Assembly: GCF_014644535.1 (NCBI RefSeq)
Contig: NZ_BMKW01000001.1
Span: 186,001 to 250,000 of the forward strand
Reading direction: 5' to 3'
From: Neoroseomonas lacus
GTDB taxonomy: Bacteria > Pseudomonadota > Alphaproteobacteria > Acetobacterales > Acetobacteraceae
DNA length: 64,000 nt
This document shows, piece after piece, positions 18,627 to 27,362 of the stretch; the first letter of the stretch is position 1, and each line of letters opens with the position of its first letter. A program made the position numbers and the translations under genes. The notes under the pieces were generated by a model. That model saw nothing but the letters and a program-made list of their open reading frames with translations, did no database searches and had not been told where the DNA came from.

Positions 18627-19487
18627 TTAGGCCGGCTCGGTGGAGAGCCACCACCCATCGCCGGCGAACCAGCAGGAGGCGTCGCGCACCGGATCAAGGC
18701 GGAGCGCGCGCACAGCCTCCCAGCCCCCATCGTCGAAGGCGGCGGCGAGGCCGGCGTCAGCCCCGCCGGGCAGGTCCGTCCGGCAGCCGACGAAGGCCGC
18801 GCGCTGGATGAAGCGCGCCGGCCAGGCGAGCCCACCCTGGCGCGGCTTGCGCACCAACAGCATGCCGCCATAGCCGCCCTCTGGCTGCAGCGGGAAGATC
18901 AGCCGGCCATCCGGGCGCAGCGCTTCCAGCCAGCCCCAGCTCGGTTGCGCCAACCCGGCACTGACATAGATCGCATCGGCCGGCGGCAGGCCCTCCACCG
19001 CGCCGGAGCTGGCGACCACGCGCACCCAGGGCATGGCGCGCAGGTTCTCGGTCGCACGCGCGGCAAGGGCGGGTTCGATCTCATAGGCGGTGACCGAACC
19101 GCCCTCCCCCACCAGATGCGCCAGGATCGCCGTGTAGTACCCGCTGCCGGCGCCGATATGCAGCACCGCTTCGCCGGGTCGCAGTGCCAGCGCTTCGAGG
19201 CAGCGGGCGTGGAGCACGGGCTCGCCGATGTTCAGGCCTTTCGACACGTCCAGCGCGACGAGGTTGTCCTGGTACAGGTAGGCCGGGTCGTCGTCCGGTG
19301 TCTGGACGTAAGCCCGGCCGGAGGCGCCGTACACCGGGATCTGCCAGGGACCGGGGCCGGCGAAGACCTCGCGCGGCACGGCGGCGAAAGCGCGCCGCAC
19401 CGCGCCGGAGGCACCGGCGCGATGGGCGGTGACGGCGGCGAAGAAGTGCCGCAGCCGCGCGCTGCGCGCATCGCCATCCTTGGCCAT
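18627..19487 (-). CDS. Protein-L-isoaspartate O-methyltransferase family protein
   Basis: This 286-residue SAM-dependent methyltransferase has the PCMT-like N-terminus (VPREVFAGPG), the segment YLYQDNLVALDVSKGLNIGEP, motif I VLHIGAGSGYYTAILAHLVG and the downstream acidic VTAYEIEP. Classical PCMT repairs isoaspartyl residues, but this protein is longer than the usual 210-220 residues and has an extra C-terminal region, so its substrate may differ. Its stop converges with the regulator gene. The DapA-type gene at 19499 lies upstream on the same strand at a distance of 11 bases, so the two are probably cotranscribed. Confidence 0.78.
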   Translation of the reverse strand: MAKDGDARSARLRHFFAAVTAHRAGASGAVRRAFAAVPREVFAGPGPWQIPVYGASGRAYVQTPDDDPAYLYQDNLVALDVSKGLNIGEPVLHARCLEALALRPGEAVLHIGAGSGYYTAILAHLVGEGGSVTAYEIEPALAARATENLRAMPWVRVVASSGAVEGLPPADAIYVSAGLAQPSWGWLEALRPDGRLIFPLQPEGGYGGMLLVRKPRQGGLAWPARFIQRAAFVGCRTDLPGGADAGLAAAFDDGGWEAVRALRLDPVRDASCWFAGDGWWLSTEPA

Positions 19488-19498
19488 GCGGGGCGCCG

Positions 19499-20422
19499 TC
19501 AGGCCGCTGCCGCCAGTCGCTCCGTCCGCGCGAGGCGGGCGAGCAGGTAATCCACCTCGCCGGCCGTCTCCTTCGACATCTTCGGCCCCGGCGCGCGCAG
19601 GGTGTCGTGGGCGATGATGCCGCGCTTCACCAGCACGTATTTGCGGATGGCGAGGCCAAGGCCCGGCTGCACCTCGGTGCGGATCAGCGGCAGGTGGAGA
19701 TCGAACAGGTCCTGCGCCGCATCGCGGCTTCCGGCCGCCATCAGCGCACAGACCTTCACCAGCATTTCGGGGAAGGCGTAGCCGGTCATGATGCCATCGG
19801 CGCCGCGGGCGAGTTCCTCCGGCAGGAACTGGCCGCCGACGCCGCCGAGGATGGAGACGCGCGGCATCTTGCCTTCGGCCTCCAGGCGGCGGACGGCCGT
19901 CAGCTTGTCGAGGCCCGGCCAGTCCTCGGCCTTCAACATCACCATGCGCTGATCCTGCGCCATGCGCGCGATCATCGGTGCGGTCATGGTGATGCCGGTC
20001 AGCTGCGGGTAGTCCTGCAGCACGAAGGGCGCGTCCACCACATCCATCGCCTGGGCAATGTAGGAGATGACCGCCTCGTCGCCCTTCAGCCCTGGCGTGG
20101 GGGAAACCATGATCCCGGCGGCGCCAAGATCGATCGACCCGCGGGCGATCGCCTTCATCTGCGCGAAGCCGGGCGCGGAAGCGCCGACCACGACGGGGAT
20201 GCGGCCCGCGACGCGCTTCAGCACGCGATCGACGAAGGCGAGGCTTTCCGCCTCGGTCAGCTTCGGGGCCTCGCCCATCACGCCGAGGATCGTCATGCCC
20301 GAGGCACCGGCCGCGATGAAGGCGTCCGTCATGCGGTCGGTGCTGGCGACGTCGATCGCGCCATCCGGCAGGAACGGCGTGGGGGCGATGACGAATACGC
20401 CCTTGGCGGATCGGTCGAGCAT
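19499..20422 (-). CDS. Dihydrodipicolinate synthase (DapA) family aldolase
   Basis: This protein of about 307 residues is a class I aldolase or lyase of the DapA/NanA superfamily. It has GVFVIAPTPFLPDGAIDV, the GVMGEAPKLTEAE motif (in place of GTTGE), and a Schiff-base Lys region at VMLKAED. The GGVGGQFLPEEL segment is typical of non-lysine DapA paralogues. A second in-frame ATG at 20428 exists, but the ribosome-binding site GAAGGGA abuts it, whereas it lies six bases before the ATG at 20422. Being divergent from a PrpF-type gene suggests a catabolic role on a hydroxy-oxo acid rather than lysine synthesis. Confidence 0.82.
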   Translation of the reverse strand: MLDRSAKGVFVIAPTPFLPDGAIDVASTDRMTDAFIAAGASGMTILGVMGEAPKLTEAESLAFVDRVLKRVAGRIPVVVGASAPGFAQMKAIARGSIDLGAAGIMVSPTPGLKGDEAVISYIAQAMDVVDAPFVLQDYPQLTGITMTAPMIARMAQDQRMVMLKAEDWPGLDKLTAVRRLEAEGKMPRVSILGGVGGQFLPEELARGADGIMTGYAFPEMLVKVCALMAAGSRDAAQDLFDLHLPLIRTEVQPGLGLAIRKYVLVKRGIIAHDTLRAPGPKMSKETAGEVDYLLARLARTERLAAAA

Positions 20423-20484
20423 GGGCATTCCCTTCGCGGCTGGCTATGTGACCCGACCATAGCGCCGAAGCGAGGAACCGTCAC

Positions 20485-21624
20485 ATGGACCAGGCCTTCA
20501 TCCCCGCCGTCTTTCTCCGCGGTGGTTCGTCCAAAGGCGTTTTCTTCCATGCCAAGGACCTGCCGGCCGACCGCGCGAAGCAGGATGCGATCTTCCTCTC
20601 GGTGCTTGGCAGCCCGGACCCCTATGGGCGGCAGCTCGATGGGATGGGGGGTGGCATTTCCTCGCTGTCCAAAGCCGTCATCATCGGGCCGCCGACGCAT
20701 CCCGAGGCCGATGTGGACTACACCTTCGCGCAGGTCGCAGTGGACCGGCCGTTGGTCGATTGGTCGAGCAATTGCGGCAATCTGTCTTCTGCCGTCGGGC
20801 CTTTCGCGGTGGATGAAGGCTTGGTGCGGGCGAGCGATGGCGAGGCGCTGGTGCGTATCCACCAGGTCAACACGAAGCGCATCATCCATGCGCGCTTCCT
20901 GGTACGCGGCCGGCGCGCGGCGACGGAGGGGGATTTCGTCATGGCCGGCGTGTCGGGCAGCGGCGCGCGTATCCGGCTCGACTTCCTCGCACCCGGTGGT
21001 GGCGCGACAGGCACGCTGCTACCGACCGGCCATGCCATCGATGTGTTGGAGCATTGCGGGCGGCGGTATCGTGCGACGTTGGTCGACGCCGCCAATGCCT
21101 GCGTCTTCCTCGATGCCGCGGAACTCGGCCTGGCCGGCACCGAAGGCCCCGACGCGATCGAGGCGCAGCCGACCATCATGGCATTGCTCGATGCGCTGCG
21201 GCGGGTCGCGGCGGTGCGCATGGGCTTGTGCGCCACGCCCGAGGCCGCGCCGCTCGCGATCCCGAAGGTCGCCGTCGTGTCAGCCCCGGCCAATTATCGC
21301 GCGCTGGACGGGCAGACGATCGGAGCCACCACGCATGAAGTCGCGGTGCGCATGATCTCGATGGAACGCGCCCATCGGGCGGTGCCGCTGACCGGCGGCA
21401 TGGCGCTCGGCGTTGCCTGCCGGATCGAGGGGTCGCTGCCGCAGTTGATCGCCGCGCCGTCTCGGGACGATGAGGTGCGCCTCGCCAACCCCTCCGGCAT
21501 TCTCTCGGTGGGCGCGGAAGTACGGCGCGACGGTGCCGGCTGGTTCGCTGAAAGTGCGGTGGTCTTTCGTTCCGCGCGGCGGCTGATGCAGGGGTCCGTC
21601 GCGGTGCCGACCCGCCTGCTATGA
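20485..21624 (+). CDS. PrpF family isomerase (4-oxalomesaconate tautomerase / aconitate isomerase-like)
   Basis: This 379-residue protein matches the PrpF family, with FLRGGSSKGVFFHAKDLP at the N-terminus, the catalytic Cys97 in SSNCGNLSSAVG and the C-terminal AHRAVPLTGGMALGVAC. Members move double bonds in methylaconitate, 4-oxalomesaconate (LigU, GalD) or related tricarboxylates. GAGGAA lies before the ATG. Downstream are two LigI-like hydrolases, which supports a 4-oxalomesaconate or pyrone-dicarboxylate theme. It heads a long same-strand run ending near 30127. Confidence 0.85.
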   Translation: MDQAFIPAVFLRGGSSKGVFFHAKDLPADRAKQDAIFLSVLGSPDPYGRQLDGMGGGISSLSKAVIIGPPTHPEADVDYTFAQVAVDRPLVDWSSNCGNLSSAVGPFAVDEGLVRASDGEALVRIHQVNTKRIIHARFLVRGRRAATEGDFVMAGVSGSGARIRLDFLAPGGGATGTLLPTGHAIDVLEHCGRRYRATLVDAANACVFLDAAELGLAGTEGPDAIEAQPTIMALLDALRRVAAVRMGLCATPEAAPLAIPKVAVVSAPANYRALDGQTIGATTHEVAVRMISMERAHRAVPLTGGMALGVACRIEGSLPQLIAAPSRDDEVRLANPSGILSVGAEVRRDGAGWFAESAVVFRSARRLMQGSVAVPTRLL

Positions 21625-21681
21625 CGGGCGCGCGCGGCGTGGCATATCTCGGGGGTCCAGGAAATCCGGAGGAAACATCCG

Positions 21682-22662
21682 ATGACCAGCCGCCGCCAGG
21701 TGCTCGCGTTGAGCGCTGCCCTTCTCGCGTCAGGTAAGGCCGTCGCGCAGGCGGCCTGGCCGGACCGGCCCATTCGCGTCATCGTGCCATTCGCCGCGGG
21801 CGGCAATGCCGACACCATCGCCCGCCTCCTGCAGCCGCGCCTGCAGGAGAAGCTCGGCCAGCCGGTGGTCGTGGAGAACCGGCCCGGTGCCGGCGGCGGG
21901 GTTGGCGCCGATGCGGTCGCCCACGCCCGGCCGGATGGCTATACGTTGCTGATCGGCTCCAACGGCCCGCTTTCGGTGAACCCAGTGGTGCAGGCGCACC
22001 TGCCCTATGACGCCGCCAAGGATTTCGCGCCGATCGCCATGGCGATGCAGGTGCCGCATTGCCTCGTCGTGCAGCCCAATGCGCCTTATCGCACCGTGTC
22101 GGATGTGGTGGAGGCGTCCAAGCGCACCCCTGACGGATTCGGCATCGGCACGGCCGGGGTGGCGAGTGCGACGCATCTCTCCCTGGAGGCCTTCAAGGCG
22201 CGGACGGGGGCGAACCTGCTACATATTCCCTATCGCGGCGGCGGGGCGGCGATCCCGGATTTCATCGCCGGGAACCTACCGATGCTGTTCACCGAATTTT
22301 CCACCGCCCTGCCGCTGCACAATGACGGCAAGGCGCGCATCGTCGCCGTGGCCTCGGCCGAGCGGCTCGCCGCGCTGCCCGATGTGCCGACGATGAGCGA
22401 GCAGGGCGTGGAGGGCTTTACCGCCGGCTCCTATGTCGGGCTGGTGGCGACCGCGGGCACGCCACCCGAGGCGATGCGCAAGCTAGGCGATGCGATGGCG
22501 GCCATCGTGCGCGAGCCTGAATTCCGCCGCCGCATGGAAGCGATGGGTGGCGAGGCGGCGTCCGCCGCGCTCGCCACGCCGGATGGCTTCGCCAGCTATA
22601 TCGCGGCCGACCTTGCCGGCTCGCGCGTCATCGCGCGCAGCGCCAATATCCGGGTGGAGTGA
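21682..22662 (+). CDS. Bug family tripartite tricarboxylate transporter substrate-binding protein
   Basis: This 326-residue periplasmic protein has a signal peptide (about residues 1-23, ending KAVAQA). It then has the Bug signatures WPDRPIRVIVPFAAGGNADT, VVVENRPGAGGGVGAD and LHIPYRGGGAAIPDF. Bug proteins bind carboxylates and either serve TctAB permeases or act as extracytoplasmic sensors; no TctA or TctB gene is in this window. GGAGGA lies before the ATG. Its stop codon region overlaps the next gene closely, so it belongs to the catabolic operon. The ligand is probably a di- or tricarboxylate used by the neighbouring enzymes. Confidence 0.9.
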   Translation: MTSRRQVLALSAALLASGKAVAQAAWPDRPIRVIVPFAAGGNADTIARLLQPRLQEKLGQPVVVENRPGAGGGVGADAVAHARPDGYTLLIGSNGPLSVNPVVQAHLPYDAAKDFAPIAMAMQVPHCLVVQPNAPYRTVSDVVEASKRTPDGFGIGTAGVASATHLSLEAFKARTGANLLHIPYRGGGAAIPDFIAGNLPMLFTEFSTALPLHNDGKARIVAVASAERLAALPDVPTMSEQGVEGFTAGSYVGLVATAGTPPEAMRKLGDAMAAIVREPEFRRRMEAMGGEAASAALATPDGFASYIAADLAGSRVIARSANIRVE

Positions 22663-22664
22663 CC

Positions 22665-23510
22665 ATGCGCGAAACACCACCAGGCGCGACCGACTGCCAT
22701 TGCCACATCTTCGGCCCGGCGGCGCGGTTCCCCTATGCCGAACCGCGTTCCTACACGCCGGAGGATGAGACGCTCGAGGACTATCTCGCGCTGCTCGACC
22801 GGCTGGACCTCGATCGCGGCGTGATCGTGCAGCCTTCCGCCTATGATCGCGACAATGCGTGCACACTCGATGCGCTGCGGCGCGCGCCGGATCGGTTGCG
22901 CGGCGTCGCGGTGGTCGGCGTGGAGGCGACGCCCGACACGCTGCGCGCCATGCATCGCGATGGCATCCGCGGGTTGCGCGCCAATGAATACCGGCGCGAC
23001 GGCGCCGCCGCGTATCATGGCGGCGTCCGGCTGACGGAGATTGAGCCGTTCTTCCCCATAATGGAAGAACTCGGCTGGCACCTGCAACTGTGGATCGATG
23101 CGCGGCATTTGCCGGAACTGGAACCGCGTCTGGCCAAGGTGCCGGTGCCGATCGTGGTGGACCATATGGGGCGGCTGCATCACAGCCATGGGACGAACGA
23201 CCCGGGCTTCCAGGCGCTGCTGCGTGGCGTGGGCGCTGGGCGGTACATGGCCAAGCTGTCGGGCACCTATCGCCTCGGCGCCGTGAAGCCGGACTACATC
23301 GAGGCCAAGCCCTTCCACGATGCGCTGGTCGCGGCGAATCCCGATGCGCTGGTGTGGGGCACCGACTGGCCGCACCCGCGCCCGGATGGCGGACGGCCGG
23401 ATGCAGCGCGGTTGCTGCGCGTCTTCCTCGACTGGACGACCGACCCTGTGCAGCGACGGAAAATCCTGACGGATACGCCGGCGCGGCTCTATGACTTCCC
23501 GCGAGGCTGA
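22665..23510 (+). CDS. Amidohydrolase 2 family protein (LigI-like)
   Basis: This 281-residue TIM-barrel hydrolase starts near ATDCHCHIFGP, the HxH region of the amidohydrolase-2 family. It contains VVDHMGRL, and ends with LVWGTDWPHPRPDG carrying the catalytic Asp. This matches 2-pyrone-4,6-dicarboxylate lactonase (LigI) relatives. The ATG at 22665 has GGTGGAG five bases upstream; a GTG at 22659 is a less likely start. A paralogue follows directly at 23515, and the two probably form a pair acting on related lactones or carboxylates. Confidence 0.85.
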   Translation: MRETPPGATDCHCHIFGPAARFPYAEPRSYTPEDETLEDYLALLDRLDLDRGVIVQPSAYDRDNACTLDALRRAPDRLRGVAVVGVEATPDTLRAMHRDGIRGLRANEYRRDGAAAYHGGVRLTEIEPFFPIMEELGWHLQLWIDARHLPELEPRLAKVPVPIVVDHMGRLHHSHGTNDPGFQALLRGVGAGRYMAKLSGTYRLGAVKPDYIEAKPFHDALVAANPDALVWGTDWPHPRPDGGRPDAARLLRVFLDWTTDPVQRRKILTDTPARLYDFPRG

Positions 23511-23514
23511 GACG

Positions 23515-24345
23515 ATGCGCCGTCCGAGTTTCACGTTGCCGCCCGGCACTTGCGATACGCATGTGCATGTCTGGGGGCCTTTCGATAGGTTCCCTGTCGC
23601 GAAGGGCGCGCCCTATACGCCGCCCGAACGCAACAAGGCGGACTTGCTGGCGCTGCATGCGCGGCTTGGCGTGCAGCGCTGCGTCATCGTCCAGACATCG
23701 GTGTACAAGGCCGACAACCGCGCGATGCTCGATGCCATCGCCGACAACCCCGTTACCTATCGCGGCGTCGCGCTGGTGGATGAGAGCTTCGGGGATGCCG
23801 AGTACAAGGCGCTGCATGATGGCGGCGTGCGCGGCGTGCGCTTCGGCTTCGTGAAGCATCTCGGCGGCATCCCGGATCTCGACCTGGTGCGTCGCACGGC
23901 GCATCGGATCGGCGAGATGGGCTGGCACCTCGTACTGCATCTCGACGCCGCAAATATCCCTGACTTTGAGGTGCTGTTCCGCGCCTTCCGCTTGCCGGTG
24001 GTGGTCGATCACATGGGCAGGCCACCGGCACAGGATGGGCTGGAGCAGGCGCCGTTCCGCATCCTGCTCGACCTGCTTAAGGCGCCGAACTGGTGGGTGA
24101 AGGTGTCGGGGTCCGAGCGCATTTCCGCCGAGGGGCCGCCTTTCCATGACGCCGTTCCCTTTGCGCGCAAACTGATCGAGGTCGCTCCCGACCGCACGCT
24201 GTGGGGCACCGACTGGCCGCACCCCAATGTGCGCTGGGAACCTGATGAGGCTGATCTCGTGGACATGCTCCCGCAATTCGGCGACGAGGCCGCGCTGCAG
24301 CGCGTGCTGGTGGACAACCCCGCGCGGCTCTACGGTTTCCAATGA
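23515..24345 (+). CDS. Amidohydrolase 2 family protein (LigI-like paralogue)
   Basis: This 276-residue protein is related to its upstream neighbour. It has TCDTHVHVWGPFDRFP, VVVDHMGRPP and TLWGTDWPHPNV with the catalytic Asp. It starts at the ATG at 23515, four bases after the previous stop; a longer in-frame start at 23491 would overlap that gene. Its end overlaps the next hydratase gene by four bases (ATGA). Such lactonases act in protocatechuate 4,5-cleavage and similar pathways. Two paralogues side by side suggest either a heteromer or two successive or alternative substrates. Confidence 0.85.
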   Translation: MRRPSFTLPPGTCDTHVHVWGPFDRFPVAKGAPYTPPERNKADLLALHARLGVQRCVIVQTSVYKADNRAMLDAIADNPVTYRGVALVDESFGDAEYKALHDGGVRGVRFGFVKHLGGIPDLDLVRRTAHRIGEMGWHLVLHLDAANIPDFEVLFRAFRLPVVVDHMGRPPAQDGLEQAPFRILLDLLKAPNWWVKVSGSERISAEGPPFHDAVPFARKLIEVAPDRTLWGTDWPHPNVRWEPDEADLVDMLPQFGDEAALQRVLVDNPARLYGFQ

Positions 24346-25187
24346 CCGGTGACATTCATGAATGGGTCGGCCGCAAGCGTCGCGTGAGCGACGAAATGGC
24401 CACGCCGCTGGTGCGCCGCATGGCGGCGCTGACCGACCGCAGCGACGTCGCACTCGACCGTGGCGCGCCGGTGCCGAACCATTGGCTCTCCATCCTGTTC
24501 GACGATGCGGCGCCGCAATCGCAGCTCGGCCGGGACGGGCATCCGACGAAGGGGGATTTCCTGCCGCCGGTCCCCCTGCCCCGCCGAATGCTGGGCGGGC
24601 GGCGCGTGACCTATCACGCCGCGCCGCGCGTCGGCGACACGCTGGAACGCGAAACCGAGATCGCCGCCATCACGCCCAAGGTCGGGCGCTCGGGGGCGAT
24701 GATCTTCGTCATGCTTCGCCACTCCATCACCGGCCCGAACGGGCTGGTGGCGGTAGAGGAACAGGATACCGTCTATCTCGAAGCCAAGCGCAACGCGCCC
24801 GCACCGGTCGAAAAGCCGATCGTCACGCCGAACAGCGCCTGGCGCGAGCCATGGACGCCGAGCCCGGTGGTGCTGTTCCGCTTCTCGGCGCTCGCCTTCA
24901 ACGGCCACCGCATCCACTACGACGCGGATTACGCGCGCGATGTCGAGGGCTATCCGGCGCTGATCGTCAATGGCAGCGTCAGCACGCTGTTCCTGTTCGA
25001 GGCGTTGCTGCGTCGCGCGCCGGGCAAGCAGATCCGCCACTACGAGGCCCGCACCATGCAACCCGTCTTCTGCGACCGCCCGGCCTTCCTGTGTGGCGAG
25101 GCACCCGATGCCGAGGGCAAGCAGGCCCTGTGGGTCGAGGCCGCGGACGGCGCCATGGCGATCCGCATCGTCACGAGGGTCGGCTGA
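24342..25187 (+). CDS. MaoC-type hydratase (second copy, mesaconyl-CoA hydratase-like)
   Basis: This 281-residue protein shares its layout with the gene at 7358: an N-terminal hot-dog region with VPNHWLSILFDD and FLPPVPLPRRM, and a C-terminal region with AFNGHRIHYDADYARD. These are hallmarks of mesaconyl-C4-CoA or itaconyl-CoA hydratases. It overlaps the amidohydrolase gene by four bases and is followed one base later by a CaiB-type CoA-transferase. Hydratase plus CoA-transferase is the expected pair for activating and hydrating an unsaturated dicarboxylate. Confidence 0.82.
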   Translation: MTGDIHEWVGRKRRVSDEMATPLVRRMAALTDRSDVALDRGAPVPNHWLSILFDDAAPQSQLGRDGHPTKGDFLPPVPLPRRMLGGRRVTYHAAPRVGDTLERETEIAAITPKVGRSGAMIFVMLRHSITGPNGLVAVEEQDTVYLEAKRNAPAPVEKPIVTPNSAWREPWTPSPVVLFRFSALAFNGHRIHYDADYARDVEGYPALIVNGSVSTLFLFEALLRRAPGKQIRHYEARTMQPVFCDRPAFLCGEAPDAEGKQALWVEAADGAMAIRIVTRVG

Positions 25188-25188
25188 G

Positions 25189-26394
25189 ATGGCCGGTCCA
25201 CTCGACGGCGTGCGCGTGCTCGACCTTTCGGCGGTGGTGGTGGGGCCGATCTGCACCCACGTGTTGTGCGAACACGGCGCGGAGGTCATCAAGATCGAGG
25301 GGCCGCCCAGCGGGGACCTGCTGCGCTCGCTCGCCGGCAAGGGGCGGTCGCCGGGGATGAACGGCAAGTTCCTGAACTTCAACCGGGGCAAGCGGTCGCT
25401 CGGCATCGATTTGAAGAAGCCCGCTGGCATCGCCGCACTACAACGGCTGGCCGCGACGGTTGATGTGTTCGTCACCAATATCCGGCCCGATGCGCAGGCG
25501 CGGCTCGGTGTCGATGCGGCGAGCCTGCGGGCGATGGCGCCGAAGCTGATCCATTGCTCGATCACCGGCTTCGGCAGTGACGGGCCTTATGCCGGGCGGC
25601 CGGCCTATGACACGGTAATCCAGGGGGTGTCGGGTGTTGCCGGCGCCTTCGAGGCCTCGACCGGCGAGCCGCGCTACGTGCCTTTCCTTGTGGCCGACCA
25701 CACGGTCGGGCTGGTCGCCGCGCAGATGATTGGCTTCGCGCTGTATCGGCGCGAGAAGACGGGCATGGGCGAGGCAATCGAAGTGCCGATGTTCGAGAAC
25801 ATGGCCGCCTACATCATGCAGGAACATCTGGGCGCGGCGTCCTTCCGCCCGCCGCTGGGACCGGCAGGCGACCATCGCGTGCTCAGCCCCGACGGCAAGC
25901 CGCTGCCGACCAAGGACGGCTTCATCTGCGTCTCGGCCAATACGGATGCGCAGGCGCATGGCTTCTTCGACGCAATCGGGCGGCCGGAGCTGAAGACGGA
26001 CCCGCGCTTTGCGCGCGTGGCCCAGCGCGTGCAGCATACCAAGGAGTACTTCCACATCCGCGCGACCTCGCTGGGCGGCCGCACCACGGCGGAATGGCTG
26101 GAGATTTTCGACCAGGCCGATGTGCCGGCCTCGCCCTACAACACCATCGGCTCGCTGATCGACGACCCGCATCTGCGCGCCGTCGGCATGGTGCGCGAGG
26201 AGGAACACCCGACCGAGGGGGCCACCTGGGCCATCGGCGCGCCGAACCGCTTTTCCGGGGGCGTCGCGCCGCCGCGGCCCCCTGCCCCGCGGCTTGGTGC
26301 CGATGGCGCGGCGGTGCTGGCCGAGGCCGGTCTTACAGCGGATGAAATAGACGTGCTGCGCCAGGACGGCGTGCTGATCGAGGGAATGTCATGA
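25189..26394 (+). CDS. CaiB/BaiF CoA-transferase family protein
   Basis: This 401-residue class III CoA-transferase moves CoA between carboxylic acids. The N-terminal PLDGVRVLDLSAVVVGPICT, the GAEVIKIEGP strand-turn, RGKRSLGIDLKKPAG and VTNIRPDAQARLG are diagnostic. The catalytic aspartate is expected in the LVADHTVGL region (about residue 170). It starts at ATG 25189, one base after the preceding stop, and overlaps the next Bug gene by four bases (ATGA). Together with the hydratase it probably activates a mesaconate-like dicarboxylate. Confidence 0.9.
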   Translation: MAGPLDGVRVLDLSAVVVGPICTHVLCEHGAEVIKIEGPPSGDLLRSLAGKGRSPGMNGKFLNFNRGKRSLGIDLKKPAGIAALQRLAATVDVFVTNIRPDAQARLGVDAASLRAMAPKLIHCSITGFGSDGPYAGRPAYDTVIQGVSGVAGAFEASTGEPRYVPFLVADHTVGLVAAQMIGFALYRREKTGMGEAIEVPMFENMAAYIMQEHLGAASFRPPLGPAGDHRVLSPDGKPLPTKDGFICVSANTDAQAHGFFDAIGRPELKTDPRFARVAQRVQHTKEYFHIRATSLGGRTTAEWLEIFDQADVPASPYNTIGSLIDDPHLRAVGMVREEEHPTEGATWAIGAPNRFSGGVAPPRPPAPRLGADGAAVLAEAGLTADEIDVLRQDGVLIEGMS

Positions 26395-27362
26395 TCCGCT
26401 TCACCCGACGCGCGGCCATCGCCGGCGCCACGCTCGCACCCCTTGCGGTCGCCCGCGCGCAGGGCACCTGGCCGGACAAGCCGGTGCGCCTCGTGGTGCC
26501 CTTCACGCCAGGTGGGTCGACCGACATCCTCGCCCGCGCGATGGGCCAGCGGCTGGGCGAGATCTTCAACCAGCCCTTCATCATCGACAATCGCCCCGGT
26601 GCCGGCGGGACGCTGGGATCCGAGCAGGTGTTCCGCGCCGCTCCCGACGGGCAGACGCTGATGATGGGCCACATCGGCACGCTGGCGGCCAACCCCGCTC
26701 TGTACCGCAATCTGTCCTTCGACATCGGCGCCTTTGTCCCGGTCGCGCTGGTGGCCAATGTCGCGAATTTCCTGGCAGTGACGAACCGGCTGGAGGCGAC
26801 GGACGTGCCATCGCTGGTCGCGCTGGCGAAGCGGCAGCCGGGCATCCTGACCTACGGTTCCGGCGGCAATGGCAGTGCCGCGCATATCTCGATGGTCGCC
26901 TTCATGGAGGCGACGGGGACCGACATGACCCATGTGCCCTATCGCGGCACCGGGCCGATGATGACGGACCTGATCTCGGGCACCATCAACCTGACCATGA
27001 CGGGCGGACCGCCGGTACTGCCGCCGATCCGGGCGGGGCAGTTGCGCGGGCTTGGCATCTCCTCGTTGGAACGCCTGCCGAGCGCGCCGGAGATCCCGAC
27101 CATCGCCTCCCAGGGCGTACCGGGGTTCAACGTACTGCAATGGTACGGCATCGTTGCCCCGCCGGGCACGCCGGTGGCGATCGTCGGCAGGCTGAACGAA
27201 GCCTGCAACGGCATCCTCACCGAGGCGCCGTTCCGGGCGCGGCTGGAGACCGAGGGTGCCACCGCCGACCCCATGACCCCCGCGCAATTCGGCGACTACA
27301 TCGCGCGTGAACGCGAATTCTGGGGCACGCTGATCCGCCGCAACAATGTGAGCCTCGGCTGA
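26391..27362 (+). CDS. Bug family tripartite tricarboxylate transporter substrate-binding protein (second)
   Basis: This 323-residue secreted binding protein has a twin-arginine-containing N-terminus (MIRFTRRAAIAGATLAPLAV) ending near ARAQG. It is followed by WPDKPVRLVVPFTPGGSTDI, FIIDNRPGAGGTLGSE and HVPYRGTGPMMTDL, the Bug family signatures. It differs clearly from the Bug protein at 21682, so it probably binds a different carboxylate. It overlaps both neighbouring genes, by four bases upstream and one base (TGATG) downstream. No membrane partner genes are present. Confidence 0.9.
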   Translation: MIRFTRRAAIAGATLAPLAVARAQGTWPDKPVRLVVPFTPGGSTDILARAMGQRLGEIFNQPFIIDNRPGAGGTLGSEQVFRAAPDGQTLMMGHIGTLAANPALYRNLSFDIGAFVPVALVANVANFLAVTNRLEATDVPSLVALAKRQPGILTYGSGGNGSAAHISMVAFMEATGTDMTHVPYRGTGPMMTDLISGTINLTMTGGPPVLPPIRAGQLRGLGISSLERLPSAPEIPTIASQGVPGFNVLQWYGIVAPPGTPVAIVGRLNEACNGILTEAPFRARLETEGATADPMTPAQFGDYIAREREFWGTLIRRNNVSLG